A DNA stretch of 29,911 nt from a virus. A program made the position numbers and the translations under genes. Location: IMG/VR virus record IMGVR_UViG_3300003937_000130, positions 1-29,911 of that record; one strand, given 5' to 3'. The notes beneath the pieces were generated by a model. That model was given only the letters and a program-made list of their open reading frames with translations. It had not been told where the DNA came from and ran no database searches. Position 1 is the stretch's first letter, and each line of letters starts with the position of its first letter. Below are positions 5,728 to 13,045 of the stretch, one piece after another.

Positions 5728-5838
5728 ATGAACTTAATACTACCAATACTAACATATGATAGAACTCTGTACGTTCAACAAGCTTTCCGGAACGACCTAG
5801 ACTTCTGGGTGAAGCAATGGCTACTTAAAAAGAAATAG
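5728..5838 (+). CDS. Possible plus-strand 36-aa protein
   Basis: The only short frame on the plus strand that looks protein-like: MNLILPILTYDRTLYV followed by QQAFRNDLDFWVKQWLLKKK, amphipathic, with a basic C-terminal tail. Against it: the AGG of a ribosome binding site directly touches the ATG, and the 3' end runs into the terminator that serves the minus-strand polymerase gene. It could also be a remnant. Kept at low confidence because every other gene here is on the minus strand. Confidence 0.25.
   Translation: MNLILPILTYDRTLYVQQAFRNDLDFWVKQWLLKKK
5751..5778 (-). promoter_or_regulatory. Candidate sigma70-type promoter
   Basis: Minus strand reads TTGAAC (5778-5773), 16 bases, TATGTT (5756-5751). 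It lies just after the polymerase terminator and upstream of the repeat-rich region and early operon, pointing toward them. Consensus match is moderate (4-5 of 6 in each box). Confidence 0.3.
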
Positions 5839-5872
5839 TGAGGCACACCCAAGCTACTGAGTGTACCTCACT
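5825..5872 (-). terminator. Intrinsic terminator of the RNA polymerase gene
   Basis: AGTGAGG pairs with CCTCACT (5866-5872/5837-5843) and, after one mismatch, ACAC with GTGT (5861-5864/5845-5848). The minus-strand RNA then continues ATTTCTTTTT. It starts about 20 bases after the polymerase stop codon. Confidence 0.8.
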
Positions 5873-5890
5873 TTACCAAACAACTCTCCC

Positions 5891-7933
5891 TTACTTAGCG
5901 AAGTAGTATGTTTCTACACCCAAACCATCAATAAGCTTAGGTATATCCATGAAGTCATGAAGAGTACGTTCTCCATCTTCAAACTGGCTGTGTACATATC
6001 CAGGGTTGTTACGAGATTTATTAACTCCCTTGAAGTACATGCCAGTGATGTCAGTCCCTCTAGGTGTCATGCCAGTATGCTCGTTAGAGATTGTACCAAA
6101 CATGTCCTTATAAGACTGCTTTATAGCTTGAACCAGCTTCCCATCTATCATGTCGTTTATGTTTACCCTAAAGCAGTCATGAACTGATATGATATGTTGA
6201 GCACCCAACTTGTTTAGGTTGAGTATGATGAATCTAGCTAGTTGGCCATCTACAGCTTGCACCATGTTAACAAACCCAGTGCGCCCATGACGACCTAAGT
6301 CTACCTCTTTAGTTTTGAAGGATAGCATATTAAACTTCATATCCTCACCCTTAACTATTAGGTCGACTGTTGGAGCTACCATTCCATACTCAAGCACTCT
6401 GTTGTTGATGTCCACAGCCTTGAAGTATGGCATACGTACCTTAACTCCATCAGGCATTACATGTGTAGTTGCCTTATGAGTGTGTGGTATCCAGATTGGT
6501 AAGCCTTCTGAGTCTTGATCCCAAGTTCCATGAGCATCTTTCACAGCCTTGCGTAAGTTACTTACCTTACCAAAGGACGCTTCAATAGCTTGTGAGAACT
6601 CTTGAGCACGTTCTTCCCAATGTTTGCACACTATCTCAAACACCATCTTGGGATTAGTCTCACGAGTAACTCCTGCACCATTTAACATGCAATCTAGGAC
6701 ACTAAACTCCATGTCAGACTTCTTAACTCTACCGTAGTTATCACACTGGGTAAGAGCTTGGTAGCCTTGTCCATAGAATGTAGCCATGTATGGCTTCTTG
6801 ATGTCTCCACGCTTCACAGCGTTCCAAGACTCATCTAATAGCTTCATAGCACGTTCGTATGCATCATCAACCTTCTGGTTAGTGAATCCACATGCTTCAG
6901 CTAGTGCCTCATCATCTGTCATAAGTGCAGCCAATTGTGGGCCTGAACATTTAGCATCATACCCAAATGCCATGCCTATGTATGGCTTCTCACCTCTTGC
7001 TATCTTAATCAAGATGCCTGAAGCTTTTACAAATGACCACACCTTCTTGATAGGGCTGCGGTTATCTCTGATGTGCTTAATCATATAGTTGGTTAATTCA
7101 TCAAAGCCTAACTTACCAATAAGCTTACTTTCAGCCACTAGTTGCTTCCTATCCATACCACTTACCATGTCGGTCATCTCATCAAGTATTAACTCCATAG
7201 CTAGCTTAACATTATACTCCTTGCTAACACCTGATAAATTCATCATAGCACGAGCCATGTCTGACGCTTGACCATTTGGGCCGTGGCCATCACCTTGGTA
7301 AAGTCTACCACGGTTGTCATCGAAGAACTCACTAACCACTGGTACGTTTCCTTGGTTAACTAGATGATAACAGCCATCTATTACGTACTGCTCAGATGTG
7401 AGTTTGCTCTTGCCCATCTTGGCATAGACTCTTTGGCCTAGTTTGAGCATAACCTCATCTACTTCATACTTGGTAGCCTCTAACACTTCAATAGTGTCAG
7501 TCATACCTTTGCATGTGTTCTTGAGCTTACGTCTACGATCAACTATGCCTAAGTCAGCACTGTGAGGATAGGCTCGTTCCTTCTCAGCATACAAAGCAAC
7601 TAGGTATGGCCCTTCTATGAGCATTCCTTCTTCGTCTCTGGCTACTAGGTTGGAGGCCATTAGTACATCTAACCAATTCTCTATCTCTATGTTAGAGTAG
7701 GTCATACCCTCTATGCCTACGGGTATATTACGTATGGTACGTGTCATTACCCGTTCCCAATTGCTGTGGCTTATCTTTTCCTTCATCTCTATTAAAGCTG
7801 CTGATAAGATAATTGCTTGTATTGGTTGAAGACCTTTGTTGAAGATCACTTGAGTCATTGCACTTACTTTAGCTGTATTGTTCATAGCTTTACTTCCTAT
7901 AGTTGAGTTAGTTAGGTTAGTTGTATTAGTCAT
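5891..7933 (-). CDS. Single-subunit (T7/N4-type) RNA polymerase
   Basis: 680 residues. T7 RNAP motifs are clear: DNRGRLYQ (206-213, T7 DWRGR), DAKCSG (326-331, T7 D537 motif), R375 and K379 before MATFYG (383-388; T7 R627, K631, Y639), and VHDCF (584-588, T7 D812). Both metal-binding aspartates (D326, D586) and the O-helix Tyr are kept, so it should be active. Only about 205 residues precede the DNRGR motif, against about 420 in T7, so much of the N-terminal promoter-opening domain is missing; total size resembles the two N4 RNAPII subunits combined. Promoter choice may therefore need a helper protein. The start ATG 7933 has AAGGAGAACTAACT upstream. Likely transcribes middle or late phage genes. 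A micropeptide gene precedes it and a terminator follows. Confidence 0.93.
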   Translation of the reverse strand: MTNTTNLTNSTIGSKAMNNTAKVSAMTQVIFNKGLQPIQAIILSAALIEMKEKISHSNWERVMTRTIRNIPVGIEGMTYSNIEIENWLDVLMASNLVARDEEGMLIEGPYLVALYAEKERAYPHSADLGIVDRRRKLKNTCKGMTDTIEVLEATKYEVDEVMLKLGQRVYAKMGKSKLTSEQYVIDGCYHLVNQGNVPVVSEFFDDNRGRLYQGDGHGPNGQASDMARAMMNLSGVSKEYNVKLAMELILDEMTDMVSGMDRKQLVAESKLIGKLGFDELTNYMIKHIRDNRSPIKKVWSFVKASGILIKIARGEKPYIGMAFGYDAKCSGPQLAALMTDDEALAEACGFTNQKVDDAYERAMKLLDESWNAVKRGDIKKPYMATFYGQGYQALTQCDNYGRVKKSDMEFSVLDCMLNGAGVTRETNPKMVFEIVCKHWEERAQEFSQAIEASFGKVSNLRKAVKDAHGTWDQDSEGLPIWIPHTHKATTHVMPDGVKVRMPYFKAVDINNRVLEYGMVAPTVDLIVKGEDMKFNMLSFKTKEVDLGRHGRTGFVNMVQAVDGQLARFIILNLNKLGAQHIISVHDCFRVNINDMIDGKLVQAIKQSYKDMFGTISNEHTGMTPRGTDITGMYFKGVNKSRNNPGYVHSQFEDGERTLHDFMDIPKLIDGLGVETYYFAK

Positions 7934-7959
7934 AGTTAGTTCTCCTTAGTTAATGATAG

Positions 7960-8040
7960 TTATGCGAATGCCACAATGAACATGAATGTAACTGGTATTG
8001 TCCAAGTTAAAGCTCGGATGATATTATTAATGTCGATCAT
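7960..8040 (-). CDS. Membrane micropeptide upstream of RNA polymerase, 26 aa
   Basis: ATG 8040 with AAAAGGATACAACT upstream opens a 26-residue frame: MIDINNIIRALTW then a hydrophobic segment (TIPVTFMFIVAFA) ending at TAA 7960. The polymerase ribosome binding site follows 12 bases later. Good ribosome binding site, single hydrophobic span and operon fit support a real gene; it could also act as a leader peptide for the polymerase. Function unknown. Confidence 0.55.
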   Translation of the reverse strand: MIDINNIIRALTWTIPVTFMFIVAFA

Positions 8041-8541
8041 AGTTGTATCCTTTTAGTTAGGTAAATAGAATAGAAAAAGGTAAAGAGACTCCTTTACACA
8101 TTCATACTACCCAAGCAGCGCAAGGACATATCAATCTCAAAAAAATTTTTTTTATTATTCTGCCTAGCTTCGTGTCCAGACCTGGCTAACATGCTCGCCA
8201 GAACTTACTTAGTAAGCTGGTCAGTGCAAATAATGGCAAAGCACTGGCTATATATTATATTATATAACTAGGCTCTAGTTTGTAGCTAGCTAGCACTCTC
8301 CTAGATGGGTGGATAGGGCTGGTTAGAGCTAGCTAGGGCTATTCATGGCTTGAAGTGAGGCTAAGGTATGCCAAATAACTGCTTAAGAAATCCATAATTT
8401 GCCGGAACTTATTAGGGCGGCTTCGCCTCGCGTTACGCTAATTTTAAGCCTCTTTAGGCCTCTTTAAGAGGCAGTTCAGGGCACAGGGAGGGTTAAAATT
8501 AAAGTCCTCAGAAGGGCTTAAAAGCCCCTGAAAAGGGAAAA
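8041..8541. other. Hairpin-rich non-coding region before RNA polymerase operon
   Basis: About 500 bases with no supported gene. Perfect stems include CAGTGC/GCACTG (around 8222-8246), CTGGC/GCCAG (around 8181-8203), GTAAAG/CTTTAC (around 8079-8096), GGGCTTTTAAGCCC (around 8515-8527), CCTCTTTAAGAGG (around 8459-8472) and a GC-rich patch GGCGGCTTCGCC (8417-8428). There are GCTAGCTAGC palindromes (8284-8294) and an A/T block (around 8140-8153). Minus-strand transcripts entering the polymerase operon must start here, but no clean promoter was identified. Confidence 0.55.
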
Positions 8542-8569
8542 AGGCTCGACCTGTGGAAGCATCGAGCCT
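8538..8569 (-). terminator. Strong intrinsic terminator of the tail operon
   Basis: AGGCTCGA and TCGAGCCT pair perfectly (8569-8562 with 8549-8542) around a 12-base loop, followed on the minus strand by a run of Ts and TTTTCCC-like sequence. It lies 12 bases after the stop of the DUF1353-like gene and ends the long structural transcript. Confidence 0.85.
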
Positions 8570-8580
8570 AACCAACTTAC

Positions 8581-8997
8581 CTACATAGCTTTAGAAGTTA
8601 TGTGATATATTTTCTTACGGTGTTTGGGTTTGGCATACTTACCCTTGGCCAGCTTTAATCCGACCATGTATACGTTAACCCAGAACTTGCTTGTACCATA
8701 CAGTGTACATAGTTTTGCCAGCTCTAAGTCAGCTTCTACCCATCTGTTCATACCTATATGTCCCATACGCATTAGTTGGTATAGTGCATCATGGCATAAG
8801 CCAGCATGGTGGTTGTGTACAGTGTCTCTTACAGGGCCAGACATGCCATCCCAAGCATATCCAGCACGTACAGTTAATACTCCATCCCTTGTTAGTGTTA
8901 GGAACCTTGTGTTAATAGTTCGTGCTGGTCTAAATGAGGTTTGAAATATTTCATCTTCATCTAGTTGATACTTGTACTGACTCTTACTATACTTCAT
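8581..8997 (-). CDS. DUF1353-like protein
   Basis: 138 residues from ATG 8997 (MKYSKSQYKYQ...), chosen because TTAGGAAGACTT precedes it; a longer frame would start with TTG inside a strong hairpin. The sequence has the DUF1353 hallmarks: VRAGYAWDGMSGP, then HNHHAGLCHDALYQLMR, and a C-terminal basic helical part. The family is common in tailed phages and its role is not established; the conserved His/Asp cluster hints at a metal site. It is the last gene of the structural operon, directly after the fibre genes, and is followed by a strong terminator. Confidence 0.8.
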   Translation of the reverse strand: MKYSKSQYKYQLDEDEIFQTSFRPARTINTRFLTLTRDGVLTVRAGYAWDGMSGPVRDTVHNHHAGLCHDALYQLMRMGHIGMNRWVEADLELAKLCTLYGTSKFWVNVYMVGLKLAKGKYAKPKHRKKIYHITSKAM

Positions 8998-9010
8998 AAG
9001 TCTTCCTAAG

Positions 9011-9034
9011 CCCTGACTCAACTAAGAGTCAGGG
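9011..9034 (-). other. Strong intercistronic hairpin without U-tract
   Basis: CCCTGACTC and GAGTCAGGG form a perfect 9-bp stem with a 6-base loop, between the fibre-associated gene and the DUF1353-like gene, directly beside the latter's ribosome binding site (AGGAAG). It may limit translation of the last gene or stabilise the 3' end of the upstream message. Confidence 0.6.
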
Positions 9035-9037
9035 TCA

Positions 9038-9595
9038 TTACTTAGCATTACCAGCCTTGGGGTAGCTCTTCAGATCGCTTATAGCTTGCTCCCTACCTAA
9101 CAAAGAACCAACAGCTTGCGCGTATGTGTCTGCTTTTGTTAGAATACGAGTGACTACATCTGATTTTGTTAGAATACGAGTGACTACATCTGATTTTTGT
9201 ACACCCCTAGAAAAAACAATGGCGTTTATCATTGGTGTAGGGGCATTGGCATCTGCTGTGTAAGCGTCTGCCTCTGCCTTCTGTTGCGACCAAGTGTCTT
9301 TAGTCTTATCAGTATACTCGCTTGTAATTGCAGAGACCTTTTCATCAAAAAGCTCTCCAGCCTTCTGCTTAATAGAGGTTTTTAAGTTATCTACCGCATA
9401 CAGGTTTTCTTCTATTTCGTATTCATAAACAACACGATTCTCTTCTACGGTTACGACAGGCCCACTCCGTTTTTCAATTCGTGGGTCATACTCGTTATTA
9501 ATAACTACGTTGGGTAGCCAACGACCTCTGGCTACCCCAGAAGGCCGTTCACTGTTTCTAACTACTTTACCATTCACTACATCTGACCAGCTCAT
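9038..9595 (-). CDS. Tail-fibre-associated protein (fibre assembly/tip type)
   Basis: 185 residues. The N-terminal half holds a proline/tryptophan-containing region and a beta segment (ENRVVYEYEIEENLYAVDNLK). The C-terminal half is helical (KQKAGELFDEKVSAITSEY..., WSQQKAEADAYTADANAPTP) and ends with a KADTYAQAVGSLLGREQA motif, like the C-terminal part of many small proteins encoded just after phage tail fibres (DUF4376-like). A perfect in-frame duplication of ten residues (KSDVVTRILT) lies just before that motif. The start overlaps the fibre stop (TAATG). Role as fibre chaperone or fibre-tip component is inferred from position. Confidence 0.6.
   Translation of the reverse strand: MSWSDVVNGKVVRNSERPSGVARGRWLPNVVINNEYDPRIEKRSGPVVTVEENRVVYEYEIEENLYAVDNLKTSIKQKAGELFDEKVSAITSEYTDKTKDTWSQQKAEADAYTADANAPTPMINAIVFSRGVQKSDVVTRILTKSDVVTRILTKADTYAQAVGSLLGREQAISDLKSYPKAGNAK
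9134..9193 (-). repeat. Perfect 30-base tandem duplication
   Basis: Positions 9134-9163 and 9164-9193 are identical. The repeat is in frame and duplicates ten amino acids in the fibre-associated protein. The lack of any difference between the copies points to a recent event. Confidence 0.95.
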
Positions 9596-11763
9596 TAAGG
9601 TTCTCCATTTAATACTTTATTAACCCGCGCCAGTGTAGGGGGAGGGATATTAGAAATAGTAGCCATTACTTTACCCGGCTGTATTAGGTTTAATTTAGAC
9701 CCCTGGTTAATCTCTAGGGTCGATGATATTACATCTGATAACATTATTTCAGTACCCAGTGTTAGCACCCCTGCAACGTCTTCAACCACCCTGCCGTACA
9801 TTGCGATATTGGTGCTAGCTGTACCATCCCAGTAGCCTATCATAGCCTTATCGCCTTCTAAGTAGGTGCACCCTACTTCGGGGGTGTCACCCGCAGCATA
9901 ACTAGTAATAGTTGTTTCTGAGGAAATTGTAATATTATTACTGCCATCACGTTCTAATAACATCACCCTATTCTGGGGGGAATTATTAGATGATCTTTCA
10001 TAAGCGACTATAGTAACCCACCTGCCACCATCCAAAACCGCAGTGTCTATACTCTGACTAGAGCTGGTTCCTAATATCGGTGAAGAAGCATGTTCTGGCC
10101 CCACAGTAACAGTAGTACCTGTTACTGTAATGACATTCGCTGTAAAATCCTCCTTACGTGTAGCCGATGCTACAAATTCCGTGGCGGAAAACTTACCCAA
10201 AGAGACTGACGCTACGGCATTTAACGAAACCCCGAATTCTTGCAGCACACCAAACGTGACGGTTTCCCCACTTACTGAGCACACCCGTACCTGAGAGTCA
10301 CTGCCAATGCTTGTAGCTAGTAAAAATCTAGTGGAATCAACATTAACAGCAGAGTTTCTGTTAGATGCCCCCCAAGCACTAGCCCCCCCACTAAAAACAT
10401 TCTCAACACCTACATTAGTTATGTTGCCGACAGCATCTACGGTAATCACCCGCACATACATATCAGTTGTATCAACTTTTTTATAACCTAAGACTGCTTG
10501 TGTATCTGTCAGTCTACACACGAAAACTATACCATTGTCGGCAATCTGGGTTTGAGTAGCACGGTAGTTAATTGCCACCCCTGTTACTTCCATACAACCA
10601 TATTGTATGGTGTCTTCCGTAACACCATTCCACCCGACATAAAAAACTAAATCGTCGGATAAACGACACTGCTCCCAGTAATCCCACCGGGCAGTAGTTA
10701 CATCTAGGTTGGCCTCATAATCGATACCGTCAGTGGTACCATCCCAATTATCCCAGTCAATAAAATTAACTTTAGTCACAAACGTAAAGGGTGTTGACCA
10801 TTCACTGAAACCTGTGATATCTCCTTTATACCTAACTCTCCAGTAGTGGGTTAGTGTACCCTCAACCAATCCTGTTGCAGTTATACTTTCCAGATTAATA
10901 GCGTCTGTACCACTATCAAAGTATATAGTTGAGAAGTCACTATTACCAACTTGCCACTGACTAGCTGTATGCGTTTGTGATCCTCCAGGAATAGAGGTAA
11001 ATGAATCACCAGTAAGTTGGACACTACTGCTAATGTCAGTATCCGCATTAATGGGCAACAGATTAGTTGGCTTCTGTACGGATTCATTGACAGTTGTAAA
11101 ACTAAACACTGGTGAGAAGCCAGACCAACCTAGTGTATCACTTTGATATCTTACTCTCCAATAGTATACAGTTTCGTTTAACACTACTCCAGCTTGAGTG
11201 AATGATAGTAAGTTTACACCATCTATGCCACTATCAAAATCAATAATAGCAAAAGTATTATCTGTTGATATTTGCCATTGTGATGCTGTATGTACACTAG
11301 CTGGTGCAGAGGCAAAAGCATCGGCTACCAAGGTTACAACATCTGTTTGGTTAGTATCTGCATCTAGTGGAGTTTGGTTTGTTGGTACTTGTACTGCTGA
11401 TTCTGGAATGGTAAATGAGGCAGGAGTGCTTCTGCTAGACCAATCTCCATCAACATTTTGATAGCGCACATCCCAATAGAAATCTTCTCCAGTAGTTAGG
11501 CTTGGTGCTACCACCCAATTTTCTAAAGCACCTATAACACCTGATGATGTAACTATGTTAGACATACCAACATCAGTAGCTACCCTAAACTCTGAAGCTG
11601 CGTGTGCTGCATTTAGAGTAGTTCTAAATGCAGAAGCTATAAGGTCTGGTGTTAAGTCTACAGTTTCAAAACCATTTATAGGGCTTGTGGCGACCGGTGT
11701 AAGTATAATGCTTGCACCAGTTGCTTCGGCATCAAAATAATCCAATGCTGTTTTAGTACTCAT
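9595..11763 (-). CDS. Tail fibre / receptor-binding protein
   Basis: 722 residues. The first 331 form three repeats of about 105 residues with fibronectin-III-like character; landmark pairs are HTASQWQ and YYWRVRYQ...WSGFSPVFSFTT, the first copy being more divergent (AHAASEF, FYWDVRY). Residues about 340-722 are rich in short beta repeats of the type TATVGPE or ITSYAAGDTPEVGC, suggesting a beta-propeller or similar binding domain. No catalytic depolymerase motif seen. Fn3-like stalk plus variable C-terminal head is common in fibres that touch the host surface. Poly-G runs (on the coding strand) occur in the C-terminal half, which reads as somewhat different in composition. The start overlaps the previous stop (ATGA). 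Confidence 0.75.
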   Translation of the reverse strand: MSTKTALDYFDAEATGASIILTPVATSPINGFETVDLTPDLIASAFRTTLNAAHAASEFRVATDVGMSNIVTSSGVIGALENWVVAPSLTTGEDFYWDVRYQNVDGDWSSRSTPASFTIPESAVQVPTNQTPLDADTNQTDVVTLVADAFASAPASVHTASQWQISTDNTFAIIDFDSGIDGVNLLSFTQAGVVLNETVYYWRVRYQSDTLGWSGFSPVFSFTTVNESVQKPTNLLPINADTDISSSVQLTGDSFTSIPGGSQTHTASQWQVGNSDFSTIYFDSGTDAINLESITATGLVEGTLTHYWRVRYKGDITGFSEWSTPFTFVTKVNFIDWDNWDGTTDGIDYEANLDVTTARWDYWEQCRLSDDLVFYVGWNGVTEDTIQYGCMEVTGVAINYRATQTQIADNGIVFVCRLTDTQAVLGYKKVDTTDMYVRVITVDAVGNITNVGVENVFSGGASAWGASNRNSAVNVDSTRFLLATSIGSDSQVRVCSVSGETVTFGVLQEFGVSLNAVASVSLGKFSATEFVASATRKEDFTANVITVTGTTVTVGPEHASSPILGTSSSQSIDTAVLDGGRWVTIVAYERSSNNSPQNRVMLLERDGSNNITISSETTITSYAAGDTPEVGCTYLEGDKAMIGYWDGTASTNIAMYGRVVEDVAGVLTLGTEIMLSDVISSTLEINQGSKLNLIQPGKVMATISNIPPPTLARVNKVLNGEP

Positions 11764-12248
11764 AGTATTCTTCCTCTTAGTTGACCTAGGTTAATTTCCC
11801 AGACTAGTGCCTCTTCATTCCAAACAAACTCAAAGATGCGATTGTCAATGTCTAGAATAATAGAGGTTACGCCTAGTTCCATTATGTTCTTTCCATTTCC
11901 TTCAATTAGTACAGTAAAGATTGAATTCTCTGCCGTACTGCCAAAAGAGACTTTTTGCCTATCTATGGGGTCTGCTGGTAGCCTTCCAAGTACAGCAGCA
12001 GTTGAATTATCTAGTAATACTGTCTCTCCAACTTCTGCTTCATACCCAGTCTGTACAACTTTTATTTCGTTGTTGGCCTTAATAAAATAACCTACTAAGT
12101 TCATATACCAGTTCATGGTTTGCACTAGTGGCTTCTCAACGATCCAACCCAATATTTGCTTCGCATATCCAGGGTCTAACTTATTGACATCCCCATTAGA
12201 TAGGTCGTCATTACTCTCTGCCCAGATGGGCATTTTTCTTTCTGCCAT
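11760..12248 (-). CDS. Probable fibre-attachment / tail protein
   Basis: 162 residues. The N-terminus has the pattern PIWAESND...LDPGYAKQILGWIVEKP...NWYMNLVGYFIKANNE, which I associate with the baseplate-binding N-terminal segment found on many phage fibre proteins. The rest is beta-rich (TVLLDNSTAAVLG, SIFTVLIEGNGKNIMELG) and ends FEFVWNEEALVWEIN. It sits between the DUF2612-like baseplate gene and the fibre, so a connector between baseplate and fibre is the best guess. Start ATG 12248 has AAGGAG upstream. Confidence 0.6.
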   Translation of the reverse strand: MAERKMPIWAESNDDLSNGDVNKLDPGYAKQILGWIVEKPLVQTMNWYMNLVGYFIKANNEIKVVQTGYEAEVGETVLLDNSTAAVLGRLPADPIDRQKVSFGSTAENSIFTVLIEGNGKNIMELGVTSIILDIDNRIFEFVWNEEALVWEINLGQLRGRIL

Positions 12249-12260
12249 GATGTAATCTCC

Positions 12261-13037
12261 TTAAATCATGTTAAATACAAACTGGTAGCCAGAAGGTACA
12301 AAGAAAGGCTTCATAGCCTTAATTAGGTTTAGTGACTCTATATTAACTTTATCCAACTCTATTGTTAGAATAATTTTGTTCTTATACTCTGCTAGGTATG
12401 AGTAAGATGGATTAATAGAGTATATCATTCCACCAACACTTTCATCACCAACAGTTCCAAAAGTGCCAGAAAAGTTTGTTCCCAAAAATCCAAAATGATC
12501 TTTGTTTTCAATATCGTGATCTGCCTCTAATTTAAACACTGTTGGTATTTTACCTAACATTATAGCAATAACTTTATACATGAACTCTACATTTTGCACT
12601 AAAGCTCCGTTGCAAAATGCTTTGGCTCTTACTGCTCTCCTGAAAGCTGTGTCGGATAGTTGTATAACACTGGTGGTGGTTGACTTAAACTCTCCACCAA
12701 CTGCTCCATCACCAACTGTTCCAAATGTGTCAGCCCAAATTTCTCCAACCTCTCCTAGGAATCCAAAGTGATTATCATCTAATGTAAGTTCCCTAGATAT
12801 ACCAACAATCTTACCTAGGGTTGACAGGTGCTCACCAGTTGCATACTCTAGAAACCTCCCAGAGTACATTTTATCTAGTTGTGCATATAGTTCATCAAAC
12901 TCAAGTAGAAATGCATTTGCATAAGCTTTTAGGTTTACGCTATCATTATACTGACTTAACAACATTCCGTTATAAATGTCAGTACCTTTAGTTAGGTTAA
13001 CTATATCGTCAAGCGACTTCTCTTTAAATATAGGCAT
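12261..13037 (-). CDS. DUF2612-like baseplate protein
   Basis: 258 residues. N-terminal helical part (about 1-85), then a duplicated motif: HFGFLG...FGTVGDGAVGG (about 90-115) and HFGFLG...FGTVGDESVGG (about 181-203), each followed by helical or beta segments including AFRRAVRAKAFCNGA. The last part (LIKAMKPFFVPSGYQFVF) matches the ending expected of tail proteins of the P2 gpI/DUF2612 class that complete the baseplate wedge next to gpJ. Gene order (gp25-like, J, this, fibre) supports that. Start ATG 13037 is preceded by AGGAGTATGT. Confidence 0.75.
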   Translation of the reverse strand: MPIFKEKSLDDIVNLTKGTDIYNGMLLSQYNDSVNLKAYANAFLLEFDELYAQLDKMYSGRFLEYATGEHLSTLGKIVGISRELTLDDNHFGFLGEVGEIWADTFGTVGDGAVGGEFKSTTTSVIQLSDTAFRRAVRAKAFCNGALVQNVEFMYKVIAIMLGKIPTVFKLEADHDIENKDHFGFLGTNFSGTFGTVGDESVGGMIYSINPSYSYLAEYKNKIILTIELDKVNIESLNLIKAMKPFFVPSGYQFVFNMI

Positions 13038-13045
13038 ACATACTC

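Noticed and set aside
8343-8400. Minus-strand 18-codon frame (MDFLSSYLAYLS...)
   Set aside because: No ribosome binding site and too short to support.
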